Assembly (NCBI GenBank): GCA_034698045.1
Contig: JAQGAU010000366.1
Location: 1 to 29,834, forward strand
Length of the DNA: 29,834 nucleotides
Direction: 5' to 3'
Origin: Paramacrobiotus richtersi
Lineage: Eukaryota; Tardigrada; Eutardigrada; Parachela; Macrobiotidae
Shown: piece after piece, positions 10,490 to 21,100 of the stretch
Position numbering within the stretch: position 1 is the first letter of the stretch
How the letters are laid out: each line of letters starts with the position of its first letter
The notes under the pieces: model-generated
Told to the model about the DNA's origin: nothing
The model's input: only the letters and a program-made list of their open reading frames with translations
The model's database searches: none
Program-made: the position numbers and the translations under genes

Positions 10490-12190
10490 GTAAGCACTCC
10501 CCTTTGAACAAAACAAAACTGTAGGGCTTCGGACTGAAGTCAGATCCGCTTTCGCGTCGGCAAATACGATACATCAACCTTTTATTGATACATGAAAAAG
10601 AAAAAAAAAGTTCATTTCAAACATTCCCGTTTAGGCCATTCGCGACAAGTTGTAAAGATATTTTAGATTGAATGTCCAGCCACGGTACAAGTTTGGCAGG
10701 TACAATAAAATCACGATGATGTCGCAGACAAAAGTGGTTCGAATTCGTTGGTTTTGTTACAAAACCACGAATTCAAAGCAGTTTCCGGCTCAAACGCCAT
10801 TTGGTTTGCTGCTTAGTTAGGTGACCTAACTTAGGTCAGCATGCGTCAATGTGATCGCATTCGCGGGAAACAAACCACATCTATGTTTACAGAAAATTTA
10901 ATACCTTTTGACATTGTCACATAGCTGCAGAACGGCTGTTTACGAATCGGGAGGCCTAATTGCTAGCCCACGATAAGCGCATTTTTTATGATCGGTTTTG
11001 AATAAAAACAGTTTTTTGACCTTTATTTTAATCTGGTATTCTTTTATTATTCAAGAACTAACGCGGATAACGATAACTATCAAGAGGTCAGACCGGCTTC
11101 TGAACCTGCGCTTCGCAATATATCTGGGAAATGCTGTGCACTGATGTTTTTTTGGCAAATTCTTTTATTTTATTGTAGCTTTCGAACTCAGTAATACCGG
11201 CAAAGTAATTCAAGTTGTTGAAATTTCTGTTCCAAAGAGACCATAAGTATTCATTTTTAGGGATGTTAGTACGTAGCAATAACTAAGAAGTATCACTAAT
11301 TGTACGTATGAGTCAGTCGGAGGAATAGTAAGTTCTATTTTAATCGGCAAAAGCCCAGAATTTTCACACCATAAAATTGCCAAAAAATCAAGTAAAAAAT
11401 AGCAAATGATAAGTAAACAGTAACGCTTACGCGAAACAATCAATATGAAGCAAACGGAGTTAATGGACCCACAGTAGCTACTGAGTAAGCTAATTTTTTA
11501 CCGACAGTAATACATTACTGACCGTTAGTAAGTGAGGTATCGATTTATGGAGATAATGAAACAGCACATGTGTGGTATGCATCAGTACATATTACTTTAT
11601 ATTACTCTCTCTGGCACATAAGCCATTTCACTGGTTCAGTTTTGTCGACCTTTTTGGAAAAGATATACTAAAAGTGTGGGTTTTCTTTTATTAGAGAGAC
11701 CGATCACAACCACCGTTTATCAGCGTCCTTGGCTTTTTCTTGGTAACTTGTAGCCAGGTACTGTCGATTCCGTTGGCTTTTGCTGGATTATGGATTGCTT
11801 ACAACCTACCTGTACAAGAGAGCCCCCACTCCGATACAAATTTCCCGATGCCTTTCTAATTGAATAATCATGCAGCAATAAAGTGTCAAACGTTTGTGGG
11901 CTGCGCGCTGTGTCTAATGATGTTTCTGCATGGCTATGCTGCACTCATCTACATCATTATGTACGGCGATAAATGAACTGAGTTGCTACTTTATCATTCA
12001 ACGTGTTTTAACGGGGTAAACGGATACTTCCGCGATCAACATTCCCGCAATCTGTGAATCGCTACTCATACGAAAACCGTAATTTAAAGAACTCCCATGA
12101 AACGTAATAAATGTGGGACATCAGTACTACAGACAACGGCAACATGGTCGAGCCGCACCCTATGTGTTTGCGTCGTTCGAACTTAGAAGC
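10490..12190. other. Mostly non-coding; possible terminal exon at 11695-11753
   Basis: No independent gene is supported. Two items stand out. One is an imperfect hairpin at 10741-10774 (see the repeat entry). The other is the sequence after ttttcttttattag at 11694, which would continue the family A gene in phase for 18 codons containing ITTTVYQRPW and stop at 11751-11753. That exon would require a 1.2-kb intron, long for this locus, so it is only a possibility. Confidence 0.3.
10741..10774. repeat. Hairpin with about 16-bp arms
   Basis: GAATTCGTTGGTTTTGT is followed directly by its near-exact complement TACAAAACCACGAATTC, with one bulged base. It is non-coding, downstream of the family A gene. 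No poly-T tract follows, so it is not called a terminator. Confidence 0.6.
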
Positions 12191-12266
12191 CTTGGCAGAA
12201 ATTCGGACAGCTGGTTATATTTGCCCACCCGCTCCAAATTTTCAAAATTCCCGCGACAAACACTTA

Positions 12267-12421
12267 GGGACCATCCATAAATTACGTAACGCAAAAAATC
12301 GGGATTTTGGACTCCTCCCTCCCCCTACATACGCATTTCCCCATTATATAGTCTATGGCCGATGACGCCGCCGGACCCCCCTCCTCCCCCAGGCCGCGTT
12401 ACGTAATTTATGGATGGTCCC
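12267..12421. mobile_element. 155-bp MITE with 26-bp perfect terminal inverted repeats, TTA target duplication
   Basis: The left end GGGACCATCCATAAATTACG (continuing TAACGC) at 12267-12292 is the exact reverse complement of 12396-12421. TTA lies immediately outside both ends (12264-12266 and 12422-12424). The interior is C-rich and non-coding. A 3-bp TTA duplication with GGG/CCC ends suggests a PIF/Harbinger-type non-autonomous element, but this assignment rests only on the ends and target site. Paralogous unit B1 shows the empty site. Confidence 0.92.
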
Positions 12422-12778
12422 TTATGGGGTTTAGTACTATTTTTGCATCAAGCAGAAACAGATGCACAATTTTTCCAGTCAGCCACGATTTTTCCACGGA
12501 ACCGCCGCTATTCATTCCAGTCTTTCACGCCACTCGTCCTGAATTCGTAATAGTAAGCACACTTCAACATCGCGATCACTGCCAGACTAGTGCCAGTACC
12601 TAGTAAAACATCAGTTTGTTAGCAAATAAGGAGTACGACTGCCTCGTTTGGTCAAGAGGGTGATCTTACCGTGAATGTCAGATAGAGCAGACAGTCCCGG
12701 AAAGAGAAGGCGATGATGGGTTGTCAGCGGATAAGTGCTAAAATGGTACTGAAGTGGTAATAACTTATGGAGGCTAGC

Positions 12779-12787
12779 TACATAAAA
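12779..12787 (+). promoter_or_regulatory. Degenerate TATA box of peptide gene B2
   Basis: TACATAAAA lies where B1 has TATATAAAA, 129 bases before the ATG at 12908. The extra distance comes from a short insertion between TATA and the leader. This gene may be expressed differently from B1. Confidence 0.45.
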
Positions 12788-12907
12788 CCAAAACCCAAGC
12801 ATTATTAACCCGCTGTGACCCAAGCATCGAGTAACACTGGGTATCCTACTGCAAGTGTGTATGATATAGTATTCTGATTCTTGCTTATGTAATTCGTTTG
12901 TTGAAAC

Positions 12908-13444
12908 ATGCAGCTGTCGTGCATCAGTATTTCCTTATTGTGCTTGATGCTGACAATGGAGCTGTGCTCTGGATTTAGGCCAGCTAATTTTCAGTCGTTA
13001 AGAGATTATTTGAACTGGAAACAACAAACAACCACAACAACCGGTTAGTAAGATTAAGAGTAAGTCTCACCGTAAGACTTACAGTACTCGTGTAAGAAAT
13101 TACTAACAATTATAACCGCTGACTTGCACGAATATGGCTAAAAACGGAGCCTTTTTGTGAATCACAGATTGGAAAGTAATGGTTATGGTGGTATTTAGGT
13201 TTGTCTAGTCTTCGTATTCTTCTTGATTTGCGTCGCATCAACCCATCATCAATGACGTATATGTGTACTGTTAGTTGGACATGCGACTCTCATTGCAGAA
13301 TCCCCTGAGCTTGCCTTGCAGCGTCTATGCGGACCTGGAGGAGAAGGACAGTGTAGTTCTAATGTCAAGGACTGCCGCTGTTGTACAACACCGGAACTCC
13401 TATCTAGGTGTCGGATAGATTCGTACCCAGTTTTGTTCCCTTAA
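12908..13444 (+). CDS. Secreted six-cysteine peptide, family B copy 2
   Basis: Two exons, 12908-13043 and 13299-13444, phase 1 junction, giving 92 codons plus stop. The donor is GTTAGT rather than GTAAGT. The signal peptide (MQLSCISISLLCLMLTMELC) is followed by a variable segment and a five-residue Thr run. Exon 2 keeps all six cysteines with the same spacing as B1 except for one inserted Thr after the CC pair (C-x7-C-x6-C-x-C-C-x9-C), and the same tail (YPVLFP). Differences from B1 are mostly amino-acid changing, concentrated between the signal peptide and the Thr run, while the 3' flank is nearly identical. Secreted peptide; function not recognised. Confidence 0.78.
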
Positions 13445-13679
13445 GACGCTTGTTTTTGTTTCGATAAATGCGGTCGGATTTGAGTTTTCTTAGCAAGCCG
13501 ATAGATACTGCTTTATTAAACTCGCCAGTGAGATACCGTTTTTATTGGTACTATGTCAGCTACAGCACTTGTCCTCCGCAGCTGCTTACATGTGTGAATT
13601 ATTCGGCAAGCTGATTTAACTGACTGACTAGTCTGCTTATGATTTGGTAACATGATCATGATTTGGTAACAAAACGCCT

Positions 13680-14010
13680 TTGTGTAATAAACAGTAAACC
13701 TAATAAGTATGAGTACTGGTACTTATTAGATACTTGCACGTAGTAGGTATACAAAGAACTGATTACTGTACATTAGTCGATTTTGGATAAATTAAACCAC
13801 CGCCAAACAATTAATTAAAAAAATGTTGCCAGTGCACGCCCGTAATCAGTCCGCTTGTGTTCTACATGTCAACACGTGAGCTGGAATGGTTAGGATAACA
13901 TCCACTCCTTGAGCGGTTCTTGAGAAATTTTGGTTCAAAATGCGATTACTGAATCGAGCGTATTCTGTCTTAATGCATGCTTGCGAACTTGCAATGTGTC
14001 ACAACATGCT
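13680..14010. repeat. Second copy of the 8098-8440 block
   Basis: It begins gtgtaataaacagtaaacct and includes the mutated palindrome (about 13697-13730), the phrase cagtccgcttgtgttctaca, and runs into relic R3. The AATAAA at 13685-13690, 240 bases after the B2 stop, could serve as the poly(A) signal of that gene. Confidence 0.75.
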
Positions 14011-14155
14011 AAACACCCCAGTCTACTTTCATTTCATCTGGACTAAAGCGTTCTTCGCACGGAAAAGGTACTAGTGACAAGGAGATAACGACCATACAAC
14101 GTTGGACGTCTCAAAGAATCTGTGCCATCCAAATCCCCGCAATGGCTTATTCTGG
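14010..14155 (-). pseudogene. Family A C-terminal domain, truncated relic R3
   Basis: On the minus strand only the part around KPLRGFGWHRFFET and a decayed continuation (matching the 24430-24510 region of R4) is left. The upstream half with CPKDGYP is missing. At about 14155 the sequence switches abruptly to the start of the B3 repeat. This looks like a recombination breakpoint. Confidence 0.6.
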
Positions 14156-14159
14156 TCTC

Positions 14160-14582
14160 ACATTCGGGCAGCTGATTATATTTCAGTTACCGCTCCGCAT
14201 TTTCAAAATTCCCTTAACAAAAACCTATGGCGTTACTTTATTACTCGTACAATTCTTACTTCAAGTTGCATCATATGCACGTTTTTTGATGACAGCCGCA
14301 AGTTTTTCATGGAACCGTCGCTATTCATTCCAGTCTCTCACGCCACTCGTCCAGAATTCGTAACATCAAGCAAACTTTGAATCGTTATCTCTGCCAGACT
14401 AGTGCAAGTACTCGGTAAAGCATCCCAAAAAGTGCAGTCTGTTAGCAAAAAAGGAGTACGGAGTGCCTCGTTGGGTCAGGAGGCTGATCTTACTGTGAGT
14501 GGGAGATAGCAGGCAGTTCCGGAAAGAGAAGGCTATACTGGGTTGTCAGCATTCCCGCTTTTAGGATGAAAGCGTATTTACG
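14160..14582 (+). repeat. Third, promoter-only copy of the B unit (B3)
   Basis: It matches 6403-6860 and 12200-12770 (for example tattcattccagtctctcac and gagaaggctatactgggttg), but ends near 14582, before the TATA box, leader and coding exons. No family B coding sequence follows. It is a truncated duplicate. Confidence 0.8.
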
Positions 14583-16925
14583 TTGTACTTTTCGTATGGA
14601 GCAGTTACTTAACAACGAACACTAAAAGCACAACGTCCGAGCTCTCGACGGATCGCTAGCTCCGATAAGTATATGCCCATGGGCGCATATTAAAAAAAGG
14701 AATTAATTCTTTGTCAGCTGCTTACCGTATATTCACATGCTGCACATGCAGGGCACTATGGCAACATAATAATCACTTGCCTGTGTGACCAGCTTTTACG
14801 TCTGGAAGCTCGTTGAGCGTTTTATCTTTAAAAGCATAACTCTTTCCGATGGCTCTGCACTGCGTTTCCCGTTATCTCTTATAAAAAAACTGGCTTCTAA
14901 ACGAAAAAGGACACCTGAAACAATAAACGTTTCCCCCAAGCTAGCGAAGCTAGCCCGTTACAAACAATTTTATCGGGAAACGGTGAAAAGATGAACCTCA
15001 TGGACTTCTGATTAGGGGTATCAGTTCAGGCAAACCGTACGATCACACTTGATGCATTTCCATTGAACGCACTCTGCAAATATACCTATGCTGTACACGT
15101 GGTCGTCAAAGCCAGTGGGTGCCCGTAGACTCCTATGTTGTAGAACCTGTTTTTCAAAATTCTATATCTAGATAAATAAACACCAGATTCTGTTGACCGT
15201 TATCATTAAAAGAAGAGAAAAATGAGGGAAATTTATTGATACCAAACACATGGACTTCAGTGCCGAATGAAGCGTTTTATGGGTACTTCTCGTTAGCATA
15301 GGTTTCCTATGGGAGTTGTAGTTCAGCCGTCAGCCGAAATCGAAAAGCATGCAAATTTGAAACGGCGATGAAACGCTTTAATCTTGCATTTCACGCTGAG
15401 TCTTTATATTCAAAAACTCAAGGGTTTTTTGCTCTTTTATTTAAAGGTATCGGGAGGTAGATTCAGTAAAGAATGAAATGCTGTGGACTATTTCAAAGTT
15501 AAATTGTCGATAGCACGGAAACCTATGGATGGCACGACCAGGCCAGCAGCAACAGTATACTCACGATAAGCGTTCATCGAAGACTTGATTCCGAGTGAAC
15601 GCCTACATTCCTAGTGTCAGAAAATTTCTTATTTTCTGTTCTTTTTTCTGAGATGTTGATTACCAAGTTTAATGGTCAAATGACTACGCAAAAGAAATTC
15701 AAAGAACTGGCTCCGTAACATGGAGTCCTGGTCGCGCACGGCAGCGTAGTCGACCGGGCTCGATACACACCAGCAAAGTTCGTACACTAGCACAAACTCT
15801 GCTGTACTTTGCCGAAAACTGATGCCCCTAATTTAGAAATTTAGGTACAGCTATGTATGCCGCTATCGAGTACTGTATGTAGTAGGTGCATATAATTTAC
15901 GATACAACTTATGAAGGTTGAAGGGCGCTGTGAAATAAATGATCACCGGTCCCTGTAGTTTACGTCACAGGAATCCTGCAGAAAAGTGTGTATTCTAAAC
16001 AGGGTATAATGTACAGGCATGTCATTGGTAAAAATGGTTTACATATTATAATATCTTCGTGCTGTTACTATCTTCACGTGCTTGCTTACACGAATCTAGT
16101 ATTGTGCTTAAGAGTTGAGACCGACCTGTATGAGTGGCTGGGTCTATAATAATTTAATACCTACGTATAGAATTCGCGCGAAGATTAAGACGGTCGACCG
16201 GCAGCCGCCGGCTTCAAACCGCGTTGGTCGAAAACGGTACAGTAAGTATTTAGGGGTGCTCCGTGACTTAGGTCAACTTATAACTTCTATACTTAATTAG
16301 GTGCCTGTTGACGAAGCAGCATTCCGGTATGTGCATTTTCTGTTGTGCTGTACCGTCTGGTATTCCGTTTACCAGAAAAAGAAAGCGCTCTTAAAAATAG
16401 TAACTTTATAGGGAATTCAGGCATAAATAAATGGCGAGATACGGCCACTATTTCCGACAACGCTGAGAAATTTACTTGCTTTGCGAAGCAGTTTTAATGG
16501 CGGTAAAACGATGCGTTCTCCACAGGAAAACTCTGAATGCGCTTACACAGCAACCAGCAATAATGAGAAAATGCTCTGTTGCTGGCTGCGGCGTAAGGCT
16601 TTCCACACTACATGTACTGTAGTACAGCTGACGTGTGAGCATCACGATCATGCATGTGTTCATCGCCACTGTATTTCACGCGGTAAGCATTTTGTCCAGT
16701 GTTGGTGGCGGTTACATACGATCGAGCGTATTTTCCTTTCGAATTCCCTGTTTTCAAAAGTACTTCGTTTCGAATTCGAAGAAATAACACAAAATTTACA
16801 TATGGAATGCTGCCTGGTCAGCAGGTCCTTGAGCACTCTGAAGTACCCTCTACTAATTATTACTGGGAGTACAGTATCAGCACCCTTTCGCTACTCTCCT
16901 CTCCACTCTCTTTCGTTACGGTGTA
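14583..16925. other. Long region without a recognisable gene
   Basis: No domain, splice-supported ORF or RNA gene was recognised. A 69-codon basic open frame at 14785-14994 (Lys/Arg-rich C-terminal half) and a 151-codon frame at 16481-16936 have no signal peptide, domain or paralogue in the window and were not accepted. Part of the stretch near 16190-16240 (ccggcttcaaaccgcgttgg) loosely resembles 7880-7920. Confidence 0.4.
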
Positions 16926-16929
16926 CAAG

Positions 16930-16938
16930 TATATAAAG
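16930..16938 (+). promoter_or_regulatory. TATA box of the small peptide gene at 17039
   Basis: TATATAAAG lies 109 bases before the ATG at 17039, the same spacing as in the family A and B genes. Confidence 0.65.
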
Positions 16939-17038
16939 GACAATGGCAGGTGTAAATTTTTAGATATCCTGAACGCCTCAACTAGCATCAAAATTCGTAA
17001 GAAGTTTATCTTGACACTGTTTTTAATCACTCTCAGCC

Positions 17039-17305
17039 ATGAAGGCTTTGGCTCCCGTCATCCTGTTGGCGCTGCTTATCGTTATAACCCAGGTAAGAAT
17101 TATACTGGCAGTAGTAGTACCATAGATTTCGTGTACTCCTTTATGTCTGCTATAATAATCTACATATGACAAAAGGGAGTACTATACGGTTTCACCCGGA
17201 TTTTACGCTTTCGTGCCATTTTAGGTAGACTGCTCTTGTTCGCCGCCGTGCGACCTTGGTGGACCTGACTATATCAGAAGACACGACATACCTCTTTGTG
17301 GATGA
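17039..17305 (+). CDS. Tiny secreted cysteine-rich peptide, possible C-terminal amidation
   Basis: Exon 1 (17039-17092) encodes 18 residues that are almost pure signal peptide (MKALAPVILLALLIVITQ) and ends at a GTAAGA donor in phase 0. Exon 2 begins at 17225 after a TTTTAG acceptor, encodes DCSCSPPCDLGG and later PLCG, and stops at TGA 17303-17305. This gives 44 residues with four cysteines in about 26 mature residues. A terminal Gly directly before the stop is the classic signal for peptide amidation. The frame stays open for another 36 codons after the TGA (to TAA 17414-17416), with two further cysteines. The function and family are not recognised, and it is not obviously related to families A or B. 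TATA box, splice sites, signal peptide and nearby AATAAA together make a real gene likely. Confidence 0.65.
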
Positions 17306-17411
17306 TGCGTTGGTGCCGAAGCATCTGTTTGTGAGCAACGTCTCAATGCTTACACGGACCAAGTTTATGCAGCTACGCAAGTGGACGGATATTTCCGGAT
17401 AATATTCGTGC

Positions 17412-17417
17412 AATAAA
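17412..17417 (+). terminator. Poly(A) signal AATAAA
   Basis: AATAAA lies 107 bases after the TGA of the small peptide gene and overlaps the second in-frame stop. It fits the 3' end of a short two-exon transcript. Confidence 0.5.
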
Positions 17418-17429
17418 CTGGAATGCTTT

Positions 17430-17827
17430 TAGAACACAGTGCAGGCGATATGCTGGTTTAACCTAGCTATGATTTGCTTTATAGTGTGCTAGTGAATTAG
17501 CTCGAAACTAGAAGTTTGTGCAATCAGCAATGCACCATTCATAAATATTTTCCTCGCGCATACGTATCATAAATTCATTACGTATTAATTACGCCTACGT
17601 GAACAAGTACAGAACATGGCGACGTGTAAAACAAAGGTTCATGCAACGCAAGCACAAAAACGAGTAATTTAAGAAAGAATATTGGGGAGGAATACCGGGG
17701 GGAATACACAGAACCATACCTCACTTTCCAATCACTACATCAACCAATAATCAAACACAAACTACACCAAAACAGCCAAACAAACACTGTCCGAGTTACC
17801 TTTGTATGTACGCGAAAAGTAATAAAT
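17430..17827. other. Intergenic between convergent genes
   Basis: Non-coding as far as visible. It separates the plus-strand peptide gene from the 3' end of the minus-strand receptor-like gene. Confidence 0.4.
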
Positions 17828-17833
17828 TTTATT
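17828..17833 (-). terminator. Poly(A) signal of the receptor-like gene at 18119-23060
   Basis: TTTATT on the plus strand is AATAAA on the minus strand, about 285 bases after the TAG at 18119-18121. It is a candidate 3' end for the downstream receptor-like gene. Confidence 0.4.
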
Positions 17834-18118
17834 CATCCCACATACTCATAATATAACTGAGAGTACTAAGTAACGGATTTCCTTGAGCCTGAGGATCGAA
17901 CGAAGTACCAATACGTCCTTTACACAAACATACCTTTTTTATACTACAGTAGTTCCAACATGCTGCACAGCAAAAAAACGAAAACATCATTGCATGCTTC
18001 TTTTTTACAAATCCAAAGAAAGTCATGGCACCGGGACGAAATATACTTGGAAACTGGACATTGATGCGCTACATATATCAAAGTTGGCTTTTCTTTTGCG
18101 TTGACAAATACCGTAGGA

Positions 18119-21100
18119 CTAGTGCCACGCGTTCAATACGCTGCATTGCGGAGTAGACAGCGGACTGTGACTGATTGCACGGTTCTTCTCGTTGGTTGGA
18201 TCAGAAATGTATTGAAGATCTCTCTTCCCCCGAGACAGTTTCAAGACGGGCTGAAAATAAATTCCGCAAAAATGCACCAGAACTTTTCCATACTTTGGGA
18301 TAGAGTAAGAACATTCCTGCACTTCTTGCATACCAGAAAACCGCCGGTATTCGGATCGATCTGATTGAGCCGCCAGTCCATTTCGCGGTTTCCCTTATCA
18401 TTGATGACGATCTGCTTGCCCACTGTATTAAAAGTTCGATTCCGGATCGTGCTGGTCAGTGAAGTTCCGTCCATAACGTCTCCGCCGTTTGATAAGGTTT
18501 CATTTAACACCTGAAACAAATGCAAAAAAGAGGATCAAAACTGCTAGAAAATAATGAGGTAGGAAAGGGACAAAAAACCTGTCCAAAAACCATCAGGGCG
18601 TAATACAGCGATAGCTTCAGCGGGTCAACCTGTAAAGAGAACGAGCGCTACAAGAATCGCTGAAGGCTGCTGCGATGAGTCTGACACAACTTCGCACACG
18701 AATCATATCTGATATGCTTCCAGCGAAGCAAGACCCAGCTTGTACGCGTTAAACATTTTTTAAATGTTTCTCGCGGCACAATCCGAAAGGTCATTCCTAG
18801 TGGTCACTGCCATTTTTTTGTACACACTAACATTGCATGGATCAGTTAAAGGCCGTTTCTGTTAAATCTATCAGGCAGAGTAATTTTGGAATTGTTGAGC
18901 ATGCTTTTTTAGCTCGGACCATACAAAATACTGGTTTGGTCGCGATCAGCTAGTTATACGTATGCATGTGCAACAGCAACCGACAGCATTTTTATCGAGT
19001 CCCTAGAAATGTGTTTGTTAACTATGGCTAGTATGGTACAGTACATATTTGATACATACGTTTTCTCCATGGGTGTAAGTGTACCCGTAGTTCACTTTCG
19101 CAAGTCGCTTCACGTCATTAGTAAAGCTCTTGTACTCCGGTGGGTCCTCGTCATCGTACGATATAACGAAGAGAGATCGATATGCGGATCGCGCAACCTA
19201 TATATCCCACAACGTAAGTCATGATCAGTCATGCGAGTACTATCGTCTGTCAGTCCCTCTTATAATAGTAATAATATTACTTTACAATACTATTATAATA
19301 CTCTTATAGTACTTTTATACTAGGTAAGTGCACTCGCTGTTTGTGGGCACTGGTGGACCGAAGCGAGCAGAAAGTTAATAGGACTAGTCTTTAACCGACA
19401 CTTGTAAAATGTAGTTATGTGGACGCTGGTCAGGAGTGTGTGTTTGTTAGCTGGAAGTAGTGTATATCCAGTGTATATATGTACAGTGTATTGCTTCAGT
19501 GTATATCCCTTCCAAGAACAAAAGTACTGTTAACCACCAAAGAACAGTAAAAGGCTTGAAACTATTGCACCAAAACGTCAGGCTTATTCTAGCCAGCCAT
19601 GTCTTTTTCTGTACGGTTGCCTTTTTGCTTTTGATCGCTTGGAGGACCGCGAACGGCGTGGTTTGCTCAACAGATAGCCCAGTTGTTTACTTTTTGTTGC
19701 GCAGTACTCCCGGTACCGTGACCGACAGGACAGATAAAATATCCAGTTTTGTTGAATATAAAGGTAACATCGGTCACGTAACAACGCCTAATATTGTTAC
19801 ATATCGCTATATACTGGATATTAAACAACTTTTAGTAAACTTTTTGTTGTGTGTCACTTCCGGTATCGCGACCGGCGAGACGGACAAAATATCCTGTTTT
19901 GTAGAATATAGAAGACGCGCCCGCTTTTTTCATGTTTATGTTATTTATTTATCTCTTTATTTATTTATCATTATTTGTTAGGCAATACTTCCGGTACCGT
20001 AACCGACGGGGCAGACAAAATATCCAGTTTTGTGAAATATAGAGGACGCGCCCTCTATTTTTGTATTTATATTATTTGTTTCTTTATTTATTTATTTATT
20101 TATTGTTATTTATTTATTATATTATTTAGTACCGTGACCGACAGGACAGACAAAATATCCATTTTTATTTAGTATAGAGGACCTTCTCTTCGCTTCGGTC
20201 GAATAGAGGTAAGGTCTTCTATAGTGCTCGAACTGTGCGAGAACTTCATGGCTGCAATGCCGTTGGCCTGCAGGCACATACCTCATCCCGCCCGTCGATA
20301 TCGCCTGCTCTCCACGAAATATTTCCAAAGCTCCTTGGGCTTGGATACGGCTCATATGCGAAATATACCTAAATGCTCGTCGTCTAGTACGATCCCATAT
20401 GTAGGTATTACATATGTGTAAGAATTGCCAATGAATCTTACATAATCTCCGTCGGTCATGCTATTCTTCGATGCCGCCAACTGAAAGGACATGCTTCTGT
20501 TTTGCACACAACTCTTACATGTAGACTCTTGGGATATTCGCACAAACATGGGAGCTACCTCAGTAAATTCTCCTAAATGAAAGGAGCACATAGCAATTTG
20601 TTTTACTGCAACCACTACAAATGGTAGACAGTTATGAATTTCCAAAGTTGATATAAGTTCCACAAGATGATATAAGAGCGTGGCGTGGCGTGGCGTGTAT
20701 CCACCCAGGAGTGCCACGATATAAGAGCGTGGTTTAGCGGAAACAGAACTGGTAGTTTTCTTGTTCAGGAGTAAACGGCGAATGATTGAGCACAAGCATC
20801 GAAAGAGTTCAAGAAAGCTAAAGAGCGATGAGAATGACATTATCGAACAAACGTGAGAAAATGTTATAAACAGCAGTCATAACGCACATGGTACACGGTA
20901 CATTGTGGACATGTAAGTAACCAGCTTACATGTATACGTAAGTAACCTCTTACGTAACACAGCAATGTTATCAATATGTGACTTGTTTTAACATTGCGGT
21001 CTGTGGGTGATCCATAGATCGTAATCTTGCCTCATGGATCACCCAGAGACCGCAATGTTTAATCAAGTCATACACCTTTGGAAATTCATTACTTTTCACC

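Larger units (their letters stand above)
12200..13610 (+). repeat. Segmental duplication unit B2
   Basis: Paralogue of the unit at 6403-7630. It begins near attcggacagctggttatat, includes the B2 peptide gene and ends after the conserved 3' flank. It carries a MITE insertion (12267-12421) that the other copies lack. Confidence 0.85.

Noticed and set aside
14785-14994. 69-codon basic ORF
   Set aside because: No recognisable family, no promoter or paralogue, and surrounded by non-coding DNA; a chance frame cannot be excluded.
16481-16936. 151-codon open frame upstream of the small peptide gene
   Set aside because: Low-complexity Ser/Leu-rich end, no signal peptide or domain, and it runs into the TATA box of the real gene at 17039.
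17417-17560. SECIS-like structure for a selenocysteine reading of the TGA at 17303
   Set aside because: ATGA and GA elements exist near 17468 and 17490, but the distance between them and the lack of a long helix do not fit a SECIS element.
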